A DNA stretch of 64,000 nucleotides, from contig NZ_SHNO01000001.1 in assembly GCF_026262645.1 (NCBI RefSeq), positions 124,001-188,000 on the forward strand, written 5' to 3'. The stretch comes from Candidatus Marimicrobium litorale (GTDB lineage: Bacteria > Pseudomonadota > Gammaproteobacteria > Pseudomonadales > Halieaceae). The notes under the pieces are model-generated. The model was not told the DNA's origin. It did no database searches and saw only the letters and a program-made list of their open reading frames with translations. The position numbers were made by a program, and so were the translations under genes. Positions 1-8,237 of this stretch are shown one piece after another. How positions within the stretch are numbered: position 1 is the first letter of the stretch; every line of letters starts with the position of its first letter.

Positions 1-512
1 ATCAGACGCGAACGATCCGTTTGCCGATCCATGTCGTGAAAGAGCTCAATGTTTATCTACGTGCTGCTCGTGAGCTGACCCAGAAGCTCGACCACGAGCC
101 GACGGCCGAAGAAATTGCGGCTATGCTCGAAAAGCCCGTGGCGGATGTGAAACGCTTGCTACGTCTGAACGAGCGAGTCGTTTCCATGGATATACCGGTA
201 GCCTCTGACTCGGATACTACGATGGTCGACATGATCGCCGATATACAGGTTTCTGATCCTTCCCAGTTGCTGCAGGACACGGACATAAAGTCCAATATAT
301 CCGTCTGGCTTGAAGAGCTTTCCGAAAAACAGCGGGAGGTTGTGGCGCGTCGGTTTGGTTTGCGCGGGCATGAGAGCAGTACCCTCGAAGAGGTTGGCCG
401 CGAAATTGGGCTCACCCGGGAGCGCGTGCGCCAGATTCAGGTGGAGGCGCTGCGACGCCTGCGCGGTATCATGGAAAATCAGGGCCTCAGCAGCGATTCC
501 CTCTTCAGCTAA
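1..512 (+). CDS. rpoS: RNA polymerase sigma factor RpoS, C-terminal part (cut at window start)
   Basis: General-stress/stationary-phase sigma factor that directs core RNA polymerase to stress promoters. The open frame begins at the window edge (codons in phase with base 3), and about 169 C-terminal residues are visible. They begin with [19 protein letters not shown], the RpoS-type end of region 2/start of region 3, and end with the region 4.2 helix-turn-helix ([18 protein letters not shown]). RpoS is about 330 residues, so the N-terminal half lies outside the window. The nearby fdxA-mutS-recA-recX order is the usual gammaproteobacterial neighbourhood of rpoS and supports RpoS over RpoD or RpoH. 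Confidence 0.96.
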   Translation, partial: QTRTIRLPIHVVKELNVYLRAARELTQKLDHEPTAEEIAAMLEKPVADVKRLLRLNERVVSMDIPVASDSDTTMVDMIADIQVSDPSQLLQDTDIKSNISVWLEELSEKQREVVARRFGLRGHESSTLEEVGREIGLTRERVRQIQVEALRRLRGIMENQGLSSDSLFS

Positions 513-526
513 CGGATTGTTAATTG

Positions 527-542
527 CGGGCCTCACTGCCCG
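527..542 (+). terminator. Short hairpin after rpoS, possible terminator
   Basis: A 5-bp GC-rich stem (CGGGC/GCCCG) with a 6-base loop starts 14 bases after the rpoS stop codon. No T-run follows, only GTAAAAGG, so intrinsic termination would be weak. It may instead be a 3' mRNA end structure. Confidence 0.25.
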
Positions 543-737
543 GTAAAAGGCAACCGATTCGTGCACCTCTGGATGCGGCCAAGCTGCCGCCCGTTCTCGC
601 AGTCGTGCCAGACCCCGCGCCGACAGAGGCATAAATTACTCAGCATTTTCTACCACGTAATCTGACCGTATCAAACACTGTATGCTGCGCCGGGGCGAGT
701 ATGCTGAAGCATTGATTTTCATATTGGAGTAGGAGCC

Positions 738-1190
738 ATGGCGGAGGATATTCGCAAGCGACTGAATTTGCCCGATCTCAACCAGGTCGGCTTTGTTGTC
801 CGTGATCTGGAAGCCGCGCTAGCGCTTTACGAGCCAATGTTTGGTCCCTTCTCGACGATGGATCCGGGTCCGATGACCTACGACTACCGCGGGCGTGAAG
901 AGGAGTGTGAGATGCGTCTTGCCTTTGGTGCCAGCGGTGATGTGGAGATTGAGTTGATTGAGTGGGTCGCCGGCGGTTGTCCCCACAAGGAATTCCTCGA
1001 TGCGGGTCGCGAGGGCATGCATCATCTGCGATTTATCGTCGAAGATCTCGAGACCACGGCGGCGCATGCGAAGGCGGTTGGATACCAGACAATCTGGAGC
1101 AAGCGCTATGGCGAAGGCCTCGCTGTCGCCTACCTGGAACGTGAAAACGATCCGTTGGTCATAGAATTTTTTGAGAATCATCACGGTTGA
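738..1190 (+). CDS. VOC-superfamily protein (glyoxalase/epimerase-like)
   Basis: A 150-residue vicinal oxygen chelate fold protein with two beta-alpha-beta-beta-beta modules. The first opens with LNQVGFVVRDLEAALALYE and the second with MHHLRFIVEDLETT, and the chain ends in the metal-ligand-like VIEFFE. The layout resembles methylmalonyl-CoA epimerase and small glyoxalases. The first ligand position is Gln rather than His, as in some glyoxalase I proteins. The ATG at 738 is preceded by TTGGAGTAGGAGCC, a good ribosome-binding site. It stands alone between rpoS and a degenerate gene on the other strand. The substrate cannot be told from the sequence. Confidence 0.8.
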   Translation: MAEDIRKRLNLPDLNQVGFVVRDLEAALALYEPMFGPFSTMDPGPMTYDYRGREEECEMRLAFGASGDVEIELIEWVAGGCPHKEFLDAGREGMHHLRFIVEDLETTAAHAKAVGYQTIWSKRYGEGLAVAYLERENDPLVIEFFENHHG

Positions 1191-1276
1191 AGAATCCCTG
1201 CGAACCGCCTCGCGTCGGGCTGAAAGTCTGACGTGCGATGGATGCTGTCGGTGAATCGCGGTGTCCGATTTTGATA

Positions 1277-1995
1277 CTACTGCGCCAATGTATTCAGGGG
1301 TATTGTGTTGGCGCCTACGTCCAGAATGAACTCCCCCTTGGCGTGTAAAATAATGTGATAGAAGAGTCCCTCTGCGGAGCCATTGAGCAGCGCGTCGCAA
1401 ATCATGTGGTCTGTGTCGACAGACTCCGCCGCATCAAGCAGTTTCTTGAAGGTGCGCTGAAAGTTGTCGGTGTGCCGGTTGCGGATAGGTGTGCTGAAAA
1501 AATGTCGTCGAGGCAGGCACTGTTGTTGAGTTCTCCGATGGCCAAGGCAATCATTTTTCGGATGAACTAGCCGTGATCGCCGCCAGAGGAGAGCGTTCGT
1601 TGCTCAACAAATTCTAAGCCGGTGATCTCGCCGGTGCCTGTCGGTCCACAAATCGACATGTAGTGAAAGCTTGCGATGGCCCCCAGCTGGTTTTGCACCA
1701 GATTGAGCAGCTTAAAATAGCTGTCGCGCCGGGAGTGCAGCTCGAGGCGTCGCGCGCTTTGCTCCTGCAGATTGATGACACGGGTGTTGGAGCTAATCTC
1801 CTTTTGTTGCATGAAGTGCCCTATTACGAGCCAGAGGAATGCCAGAGGAGCGAAAGCCCCTTCGAGGAAGCTGCCTATATCGGCAGTAGGCAGTTGTACG
1901 AAATTCCCCGAACCGACGACAGCAATCAGATAGAAGAGGCCGGTGCCAATCCATAGGGATGTGATCGATAGACCGAAAAGGATGCGCCAATCCAT
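1277..1995 (-). pseudogene. Broken membrane-protein gene (in-frame TAG plus one-base frameshift)
   Basis: The intact 5' part (1567-1995) encodes 142 residues: a membrane segment near residues 5-28, a second hydrophobic stretch (EGAFAPLAFLWLVIG) and a soluble helical part. It stops at a TAG at 1567-1569. Reading on in the same frame gives FIRKMIALAIGELNNSAC. At a homopolymer of six A (plus strand, 1497-1502) the sensible frame changes, and the other frame continues with TPIRNRHTDNFQRTFKKLL and DHMICDALLNGSAEGL to a stop at 1277-1279. Adding one T on the coding strand restores DDIFFSTPIRNRH. From memory, this resembles a family of about 240-residue hypothetical membrane proteins of marine gammaproteobacteria. 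Two independent lesions suggest real decay rather than a sequencing error. Confidence 0.7.
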
Positions 1996-2086
1996 ACGTT
2001 TTGACTCCTGTTAGGGGCGGGGTGGAAGTTTCGCCGATGCTGCTGAGCGGTATGACGGTGTAGCGTGTGAGAGCCAATCGCAGGTC

Positions 2087-2118
2087 AAAAAAAACCCCGC
2101 CATGCTGCCATGCCGGGG
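2087..2118 (-). terminator. Rho-independent terminator of fdxA
   Basis: The 24-base imperfect palindrome at 2095-2118 has outer stem CCCCG/CGGGG, one mismatch, inner stem CATG/CATG and loop CTGC. Read on the minus strand it is followed by an eight-T run (A-run at 2087-2094), directly downstream of fdxA. A shorter T-run on the plus side (around 2124-2129) may let it work in both directions. Confidence 0.8.
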
Positions 2119-2135
2119 CTTATCTTTTTGTGGAA

Positions 2136-2459
2136 TCAGCGCTCCAGCATTGCCAATTTGTTAGGCTTGCCGGCCCATTCCTCTGCGTCTGTCGGTGCGT
2201 CTTTCATCTCGGTAATGCAGGGCCAGACTTCGGCCAGCTCCGCATTCAGTTCGAGAAAAACCGCCTGGTCTTCCGGCAGTTCGTCTTCCGAAAAAATAGC
2301 GTCTACGGGGCATTCCGGCTCACACAAAGCACAGTCGATGCATTCATCTGGGTGGATAACGAGGAAGTTGGGCCCCTCATAAAAACAGTCTACAGGGCAG
2401 ACCTCTACGCAGTCAGTGTGCTTGCATTTGATGCAATCTTCTCCAACAACAAATGTCAT
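2136..2459 (-). CDS. fdxA: Seven-iron ferredoxin FdxA
   Basis: A 107-residue soluble electron carrier with one [3Fe-4S] and one [4Fe-4S] cluster, of the Azotobacter FdI/FdxA type. Cysteines 9, 12, 17, 21 and 25 lie in [17 protein letters not shown], and the second motif is [14 protein letters not shown]. The ATG at 2459 gives the canonical MTFVV start; an 11-codon upstream extension in the open frame is not expected in this family. It lies downstream of mutS on the same strand, a conserved pairing in gammaproteobacteria, and ends at a strong hairpin terminator. Confidence 0.96.
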   Translation of the reverse strand: MTFVVGEDCIKCKHTDCVEVCPVDCFYEGPNFLVIHPDECIDCALCEPECPVDAIFSEDELPEDQAVFLELNAELAEVWPCITEMKDAPTDAEEWAGKPNKLAMLER

Positions 2460-2530
2460 TCGGGATATGCCTCTCGAAAAAGTGCGGATCAACTAAAGGG
2501 CGGTAGTTTACCTGTGGGGAAAGCATAAAT

Positions 2531-2573
2531 GAACCCCTGACAACCGGTATTTCCACACATTGCGAGGGGGTTC
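2531..2573 (-). terminator. Weak hairpin between mutS and fdxA
   Basis: A 7-bp inverted repeat (GAACCCC/GGGGTTC) with a loop of about 29 bases lies in the mutS-fdxA intergenic stretch. On the minus strand the stem is followed only by ATTTATGC, so at most it attenuates read-through from mutS into fdxA. Confidence 0.25.
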
Positions 2574-2593
2574 ACAGGGCGCATTTCAGCGTC

Positions 2594-5161
2594 CTAATTT
2601 TTCAGTTTTGCGCATAGCGCATATAAGAAATCCAATGCCTGTCGCGGGGTGAGCGCGTCCGGGTCTATCGCCTCGAGCGCCTCGAGAGCGGGGTGTGGTT
2701 TCGGCGCGGTGAATAAATCGACCTGGGCTGGCGCCGGGATCAGAGGCTCGACGACCGCGGATTTCGGCGCGCCCTGTTCCAGCTCGCGCAGTTTATCGTG
2801 TGCCGCCGCCAGCACGCCTGGCGGAATGCCGGCCAGTTTGGCCACCTGCAGGCCGAAGCTGCGGTTTGCAGGCCCCTCCTTGATATTGTGCAGGAAAACG
2901 ACGTGATCTTTGTGTTCGGTCGCGTCCAGATGCACGTTGGCCATTGTGGGGCAGCGGTCGGGCAGACTGGTCAGTTCAAAATAGTGCGTGGCAAACAAGG
3001 TAAATGCTCTCACGTGCTCCGCCAGCTGCACTGCCGCGGCCCAGGCAAGGCTAAGTCCATCAAAGGTGCTTGTGCCGCGGCCGACTTCGTCCATCAAGAC
3101 GAGGCTGCGCGGGGTCGCATTGTGCAATATATTCGCGGTTTCGGTCATCTCTACCATAAAGGTGGAGCGTCCGCCGGCCAAATCATCTGAGGAGCCAATG
3201 CGGGTAAAAATGCGGTCCAATGGTGACAGCCTAGCCGATGAAGCCGGGACGTAACTGCCGATGTGAGCGAGCAGCGCGATGACGGCATTTTGTCGCATAT
3301 AGGTGGATTTACCCCCCATGTTCGGACCGGTAATCAGTAACATGCGCCGGTTGGGGTCGAGCAGGGTGTCATTGGCAATGAAGGGTTCATCCAATACCTG
3401 TTCCACCACGAGGTGACGCCCGGATACAACTTCAAACACCTCTTCATCGCAAAATTGTGGCTGACACAGGCTCAGCGATTCCGCGCGTTCTGCGAGATTG
3501 GCCAGTACATCAATTTCCGAGACGGCCGCGGCGGTGCTCTGCAGCTCAGCCAGCGGTTCGTTAAGCCGCTCCAACAATTCATCATAAAGCGCTTTCTCCC
3601 GCGCAAGAGCGCGGCTCTTGCTGGACAGCGCCTTGTCTTCAAATTCTTTCAGTTCCGGGGTAATAAAACGCTCAGCATTTTTCAGGGTCTGGCGGCGAAT
3701 GTACGTCTCGGGAGCCTTGTCTGATTGCGTGCGACTGATCTCAATATAATAGCCATGCACGCGGTTGTAGCCCACTTTTAACGTGCTGATACCAGTGGCC
3801 TCCCGCTCGCGCTGTTCGATTTCCAGCAGGTACTCTCCGGCATGGGTGCTGATCTGGCGCAATTCGTCCAGCTCTTCATCATACCCGTCTGCGATAACGC
3901 CACCGTCCCGGATGACCACCGGCGGGTTTTCGATAACGGCTCGTTGCAGCAGGTCGCATAGATCGGGATAGTCGCCGGCTTGCGTTGCCAGTGCATCGAG
4001 CAGGGGTGCTTGCAGGACAGACAGCTCCGTCCCGAGGCAGGGCAGCGCTCCGAGGGAGCTGGCCAGTCGGGTCAAGTCCCGGGGGCGAGCGGAGCGCAGT
4101 GCGATCCGCGCCAGAATTCGCTCCATATCTCCGACCGGTTTTAGCGCATTGCGCACAGTCTCGTAGATGTAATTTTCGCAGAGGGCGTGAATAGCGGTTT
4201 GCCGCGAACGCAGATGCGGTATGCCGGTTAATGGCCTGTTTAGCCAGCGTCTCAGCATACGGCTACCCATGGCGGTAATGCTTCGATCCATGACTGACAG
4301 CAGGGTGTGGCTGTCGCCGCCGGTCAGGTTAATATCAATTTCCAGGTTACGCCGGGTTGCGGCATCCATGATGATGCTGTCTTCGCGGCTTTCAGCTTGC
4401 AGTGCACGAATATGGGGTAAGTTACCGCGCTGGGTATCCTTTACGTATTGCAACAAGCAGCCGGCGGCGCCTATGGCGAGACCCATATCGTCGCAGCCAA
4501 AGCCCTGTAGATCATGAGTTTGGCACTGTGTATTCAGTGCGCGCCTTGCGGCCTCCTGATCAAACTCCCAGGCGGGCTGACTGCGTGCGCCCCGCCTTGC
4601 GGTTACGCCAGGGTCCAGAATTGATTCATGATAGAGCGTTTCTGCAGGGTCCAGCCGTTGCATTTCACTGCTCAGTGATTCCTCACCGCTGACCTCCAGT
4701 AGTCGAAAGCGCCCGGTACTGAGATCCAGATAGGCGATGCCGTATTGGTCTTCGCGCTGGTTCAGGGCCAGCAGAAAATTATCCAGCTTGTCTTCCAGCA
4801 GGGCCTCATCGGACAGCGTGCCCGGGGTTACTACGCGCACGACCGCCCGCTCCACCGGGCCTTTACTGGTCGCCGGGTCGCCGATTTGCTCCGCGATGGC
4901 AACGGATACCCCCGCTTTGACCAGGCGGGCCAGGTAGGTCTCCGCTGCGTGGTAGGGTACGCCGCACATGGGAATGGGTTCGCCGGCGGACTTGCCGCGG
5001 GCTGTCAGCGTGATATCCAGCAGCTCAGCGGCCTGCTGCGCATCCTCGTAGAACAATTCATAGAAGTCGCCCATGCGGTAGAACACCAGGTCATGGGGGT
5101 GGTCGGCCTTGATGCGCAGAAATTGCTGCATCATGGGGGTATGTATAACTGTCTGATTCAA
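2594..5161 (-). CDS. mutS: DNA mismatch repair ATPase MutS
   Basis: An 855-residue protein of normal family length that binds mismatches and starts methyl-directed repair with MutL. The N-terminal mismatch-reading domain carries the Phe-x-Glu wedge in [10 protein letters not shown] (about residue 34). The core and clamp domains follow. The C-terminal ATPase has Walker [10 protein letters not shown] (about residue 615), the Walker B region [13 protein letters not shown] and the switch histidine in ATHYFELT. It ends with the usual short helix-turn-helix dimerisation tail. The ATG at 5161 gives [14 protein letters not shown], matching the family start. fdxA follows 134 bases downstream on the same strand. 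Confidence 0.98.
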   Translation of the reverse strand: MNQTVIHTPMMQQFLRIKADHPHDLVFYRMGDFYELFYEDAQQAAELLDITLTARGKSAGEPIPMCGVPYHAAETYLARLVKAGVSVAIAEQIGDPATSKGPVERAVVRVVTPGTLSDEALLEDKLDNFLLALNQREDQYGIAYLDLSTGRFRLLEVSGEESLSSEMQRLDPAETLYHESILDPGVTARRGARSQPAWEFDQEAARRALNTQCQTHDLQGFGCDDMGLAIGAAGCLLQYVKDTQRGNLPHIRALQAESREDSIIMDAATRRNLEIDINLTGGDSHTLLSVMDRSITAMGSRMLRRWLNRPLTGIPHLRSRQTAIHALCENYIYETVRNALKPVGDMERILARIALRSARPRDLTRLASSLGALPCLGTELSVLQAPLLDALATQAGDYPDLCDLLQRAVIENPPVVIRDGGVIADGYDEELDELRQISTHAGEYLLEIEQREREATGISTLKVGYNRVHGYYIEISRTQSDKAPETYIRRQTLKNAERFITPELKEFEDKALSSKSRALAREKALYDELLERLNEPLAELQSTAAAVSEIDVLANLAERAESLSLCQPQFCDEEVFEVVSGRHLVVEQVLDEPFIANDTLLDPNRRMLLITGPNMGGKSTYMRQNAVIALLAHIGSYVPASSARLSPLDRIFTRIGSSDDLAGGRSTFMVEMTETANILHNATPRSLVLMDEVGRGTSTFDGLSLAWAAAVQLAEHVRAFTLFATHYFELTSLPDRCPTMANVHLDATEHKDHVVFLHNIKEGPANRSFGLQVAKLAGIPPGVLAAAHDKLRELEQGAPKSAVVEPLIPAPAQVDLFTAPKPHPALEALEAIDPDALTPRQALDFLYALCAKLKN

Positions 5162-5677
5162 TTGAAAAATATCTTTTTAGTTGTCGTTTTTGGGCCCGGG
5201 TGAGGGAATATGATAAGGCTTTCGGCTCGCCAGCACATCATCTGGTCGTGGAAAATCTTGCAAAGGCCGGTGTTGTTTCAGCAGATCGTCTGGCTGTTCA
5301 CGGCAGGCGATCTGCCGGCCGCCTGCCGCGGGGTGCACAAAGATAAGGCATGTTGCTGTGCATGATGGCGATAGCGTTCCCGTTGGGAGATAATCCAACG
5401 GGTAATAGGTTCGCAGCGGGGTATCCAGAGAGCCTTGCCGCGCGTGGTCATAGCGCTTGAACAGTGGATCAGGTGACGACAGCGATGCTTGAACGATGTG
5501 TGCGACGCAGTGAACGCCGCTGAATGTGGACGGGATCATTGAAATAGGTAACAGTATCGGGCGAACGAAATGCGTGTCCGGTGGCCTGCCAGTTATCTGC
5601 GGGCAAATCCAATGCGAGAGTGATCGGGTTGGCGTTTTTGTGGCGTCCAGTTGGGCGAGGAAAAGAGTAGCGAAATT
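5162..5677. other. Divergent intergenic stretch with one doubtful small ORF
   Basis: This lies between mutS (minus) and the DapB-like gene (plus) and should hold both promoters. A minus-strand open frame of 120 codons (5177-5539, from an ATG) has no clear ribosome-binding site and no recognised motif. Its composition (Pro, Ser, Cys, His rich) does not convince me, and I do not call it a gene. The pncC/cinA gene often found next to mutS or recA is absent here. Confidence 0.5.
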
Positions 5678-6754
5678 ATGGCATTGAAAGTAGTGGTTTG
5701 GGGGTCGGGCAACGTGGGGCGCCCAGCAATTCGCGCGGTACATTCCCATGAGGATATGGAACTGGCGGGGGTGATCGTGTCCAGCGATAACAAGGTGGGG
5801 CTGGATGCTGGTGAAATCGCGGGGTTAGGTGCCATCGGTGTGATAGCGACAAAGGACTGGCGCAGTGTGCTGGACCGAGGTGCCGATGCCGTGGTCTACA
5901 CGGCGACCGCTGATATACGACCGGAAGAAGCGATGGCGGATTTACTGGCGTGCCTGGAGGCCGGGATTAACGTCGCGTCCACCGCGTTTTATGCCTACCT
6001 CGACCCCGCGTCAGCTCCGCAGGAAGCGCTGGAGCCTATTAATGCCGCTTGCGAAACGAGTGGAGCTTCGCTGTTTGTATCCGGGATCGATCCCGGCTGG
6101 GTAATGGATATGATGCCGGTGGTGGTCAGTGGTGCGGTCTCGGGAATACGTGAACTGCGCACTCGAGAAATATTTAATTATGCGCTCTATGATCAGCCTC
6201 ATGTCGTTCGGGAGGTGATCGGCTTTGGTGGCTCTATGGATGAGTTACCCATGATGCTGCATGATTTTGCCATCGAAATGGTGTGGGCGCCCATGGTGCG
6301 TTTGGTGGGGCAGGCACTGGATAAGCCGGTTGAAAAAATCGAGGTCAATGTGGAGCGCCTGCCGCTCGAGCGGACAATTGAGGTGGCGGGGATGGGCGTC
6401 TTTGAGAAGGGCACACAAGGTGCGTTTCGCTTCGAAGTGTTGGGCTATCACGCTGGGCACCCCCTGTATGCGTTGGAGCACATTACGCGTATTGATGATG
6501 AATGCGCGCCGCATTGGCCATACCCGCCGGAAGGACGCGGCTGTCACCAGATCATAATTAGCGGCGATCCGGATCTTCACGTGACGGTTCACGCTGAGGA
6601 TCATTTCGAGCCCGGGGCCGCAGGTGGCGGAAATGCGTCTGCTGCGAATTGGGTAGTGAATGCGATACCGGGGTTGTGTGAAGCACGTTCGGGAGTGGTC
6701 AGTCTTCTCGATCTCCCCCGAATAACCGGAGCGAGGCAGGTGAAGCATGTCTAG
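5678..6754 (+). CDS. DapB-like NAD(P)-dependent oxidoreductase
   Basis: About 358 residues from the ATG at 5678. The TTG at 5651 in the same frame would add nine residues, but the ATG has GAGGAAAAG upstream and directly precedes the core fold. The N-terminus is a Rossmann fold with VVVWGSGNVGRPAIRAV, like dihydrodipicolinate reductase and 2,4-diaminopentanoate dehydrogenase. This larger group includes many actinobacterial-type 'dihydrodipicolinate reductase' proteins of unknown substrate and is clearly longer than lysine-pathway DapB (about 270). It is the first gene of an apparent operon and overlaps the next gene by 8 bases. A role in amino acid or amine oxidation is possible but not shown. 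Confidence 0.75.
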   Translation: MALKVVVWGSGNVGRPAIRAVHSHEDMELAGVIVSSDNKVGLDAGEIAGLGAIGVIATKDWRSVLDRGADAVVYTATADIRPEEAMADLLACLEAGINVASTAFYAYLDPASAPQEALEPINAACETSGASLFVSGIDPGWVMDMMPVVVSGAVSGIRELRTREIFNYALYDQPHVVREVIGFGGSMDELPMMLHDFAIEMVWAPMVRLVGQALDKPVEKIEVNVERLPLERTIEVAGMGVFEKGTQGAFRFEVLGYHAGHPLYALEHITRIDDECAPHWPYPPEGRGCHQIIISGDPDLHVTVHAEDHFEPGAAGGGNASAANWVVNAIPGLCEARSGVVSLLDLPRITGARQVKHV

Positions 6755-7412
6755 CGAATCAGAGAGTATAAAAGGAGCGCTCAGTGCCTCGGATGACAAC
6801 AAGGCACGAGCGAAAACTGAGGCCGATATGGAGGCCTTATCCCGTTCTCCGGGCATTCGACTGGCGAAGCTGATGGGCGTTCATCTTCTGACAGCACTGC
6901 TGGTGCTTTCGCTGTTTGCCGCCGCTGTGAGTTGGAGCGTGGTTTCCGGTCTGGGTATTGCATCGGCACTCAGCGTGGCGACCGGCGCGCTGGCGGGAAT
7001 CACGCTGTCGACACTCGTACACGAGTGGTTTCATTACGCGGGAGCCCGTTATGCTGCCGCTTCTTTTACTGTGCCGAAAAAGCTGGGACTGTTCTTGTAC
7101 GATTGGCACTTTGAAAAAAATGATCAGCACCAATTCCTCGTTATGAGTGTCGCCGGGAGCGTCGGGGGTTTTCTGTCATTGCTGTTTCTTTGGCATGCGG
7201 TGCCTGCGGATAATTGGGGTGGTGCCGCCCTGCGCGCCGGGGTGATCGCCAGCATTGTGTTTGCCGCACTGGTAGAGTGGCCCGTCGTTCGTCAGGTTAG
7301 GCAGGGAGCCGACCCTATGATGGAGTTGGCGAATATTCCCGGGCGCCTGCGACGTTGCTTTATTATTGCCAGCGCCGTGGGCATCTTGGCAACTGTGTAT
7401 TTCGGCGCCTGA
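6747..7412 (+). CDS. Four-helix membrane protein with an HExxH zinc-protease-like motif
   Basis: A 221-residue integral membrane protein. A hydrophilic N-terminus (about 40 residues, acidic and serine-rich) is followed by hydrophobic segments near residues 45-68, 72-90, 130-150 and 160-185. The end of the second segment contains LSTLVHEWFHYAGARY, giving HEWFH at residues 92-96. This is the zinc-binding HExxH pattern in the membrane-embedded setting of site-2 proteases and related M50-like proteins. The usual second M50 motif (NPxxD) is not obvious, although DPMMELANIPG occurs near residue 189. It overlaps the upstream DapB-like gene by 8 bases, so translation is probably coupled. Protease activity is an inference. 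Confidence 0.6.
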   Translation: MSSESESIKGALSASDDNKARAKTEADMEALSRSPGIRLAKLMGVHLLTALLVLSLFAAAVSWSVVSGLGIASALSVATGALAGITLSTLVHEWFHYAGARYAAASFTVPKKLGLFLYDWHFEKNDQHQFLVMSVAGSVGGFLSLLFLWHAVPADNWGGAALRAGVIASIVFAALVEWPVVRQVRQGADPMMELANIPGRLRRCFIIASAVGILATVYFGA

Positions 7413-7496
7413 GTGTCCGGGCTGAATTCGAGTCGGAATGCGCTGCGGCATGCGTTAAGCTGCAGCTCGAAGCAAAAACTACAGGAGTCTTTCCTC

Positions 7497-8228
7497 ATGA
7501 AGATAGGGTCTCTCCACCCCTTGGCATGTTTATTTATTGTTGTCTCCCTCTTTGTCCAGCCCGCAAGAGCGGAGGACCTGGGAGGTCCACGGATTATTGT
7601 CAGTGGCGAAGGTACGGTCGAGATTGCGCCTGACATGGCGATACTGAGCCTGGTTGTGATGCGCGAGGCGCCTACTGCGGAGGGCGCACTCGCGACCAAT
7701 AGCGCGGCGATGACGGCGGTCATGAAAGCCATGACCGGTGCCGGAATTGCCGAGCGCGATATTCAGACCACGCAGTTTTCCATACAGCCCCGCTACAGCC
7801 GCGAGACACGTAAGCCTGATGGGACTTTAGAGACACGCAAACTGGTGGGTTACACCGTGCGCAATGGCGTAAATGTGCGAGTGCGCGATATCGATGCCGT
7901 GGGTGAAGTGCTCGACATGTCCGTCCGTCTCGGAGTCAACGAGGGAGGTGGTATCCAGTTTTCCAATGCGGACCCAACCAAGGCGCTCGAACGGGCCCGC
8001 AGCAATGCGGTGAAAGACGCTATGGACAAGGCGCGCGGACTGGCCAGTGCGGCCGGCGGTAAAGTGGGCAGGGTACTGGAAATTTCAGAACACAGCATGG
8101 GTGCCCGTCCGATGAACATGGCGCGGCGGGAAATGGCAATGGACAGCATGAAGGTTTCGGTTCCGATTGCGGCGGGAGAGAATACTTACCGGGTTTCCAT
8201 CAGTTTGTCGGTGGCACTCGAGCAGTAG
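7497..8228 (+). CDS. SIMPL-domain (DUF541) periplasmic protein
   Basis: About 243 residues from the ATG at 7497, which follows ACAGGAGTCTTTCCTC, a clear ribosome-binding site. The open frame upstream (from 7413) is not coding. A Sec signal peptide (LACLFIVVSLFVQPARAEDL) gives a mature periplasmic protein beginning GPRIIVSGEGTVEIAPD, the hallmark SIMPL opening. The FSIQPRYSR segment and the alanine-rich helix with KAREL-like repeats (KDAMDKARGLASAAGGKVG) fit the fold. E. coli YggE and related proteins affect oxidative-stress resistance; the mechanism is not settled. It is the last gene before a convergent acyltransferase. Confidence 0.88.
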   Translation: MKIGSLHPLACLFIVVSLFVQPARAEDLGGPRIIVSGEGTVEIAPDMAILSLVVMREAPTAEGALATNSAAMTAVMKAMTGAGIAERDIQTTQFSIQPRYSRETRKPDGTLETRKLVGYTVRNGVNVRVRDIDAVGEVLDMSVRLGVNEGGGIQFSNADPTKALERARSNAVKDAMDKARGLASAAGGKVGRVLEISEHSMGARPMNMARREMAMDSMKVSVPIAAGENTYRVSISLSVALEQ

Positions 8229-8237
8229 CTGTTTGGC

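Noticed and set aside
1355-1570. 71-codon plus-strand frame
   Set aside because: It is antisense to the decayed membrane-protein gene, whose minus-strand reading is coherent in two frames.
5177-5539. 120-codon minus-strand frame between mutS and the DapB-like gene
   Set aside because: No ribosome-binding site and odd composition. Third-position GC is only moderate, so it was kept only as a note in the intergenic entry.
6245-6856. 203-codon open frame on the minus strand opposite the DapB-like gene
   Set aside because: It spans the coupled junction of two well-supported plus-strand genes and has no ribosome-binding site or recognisable motif.
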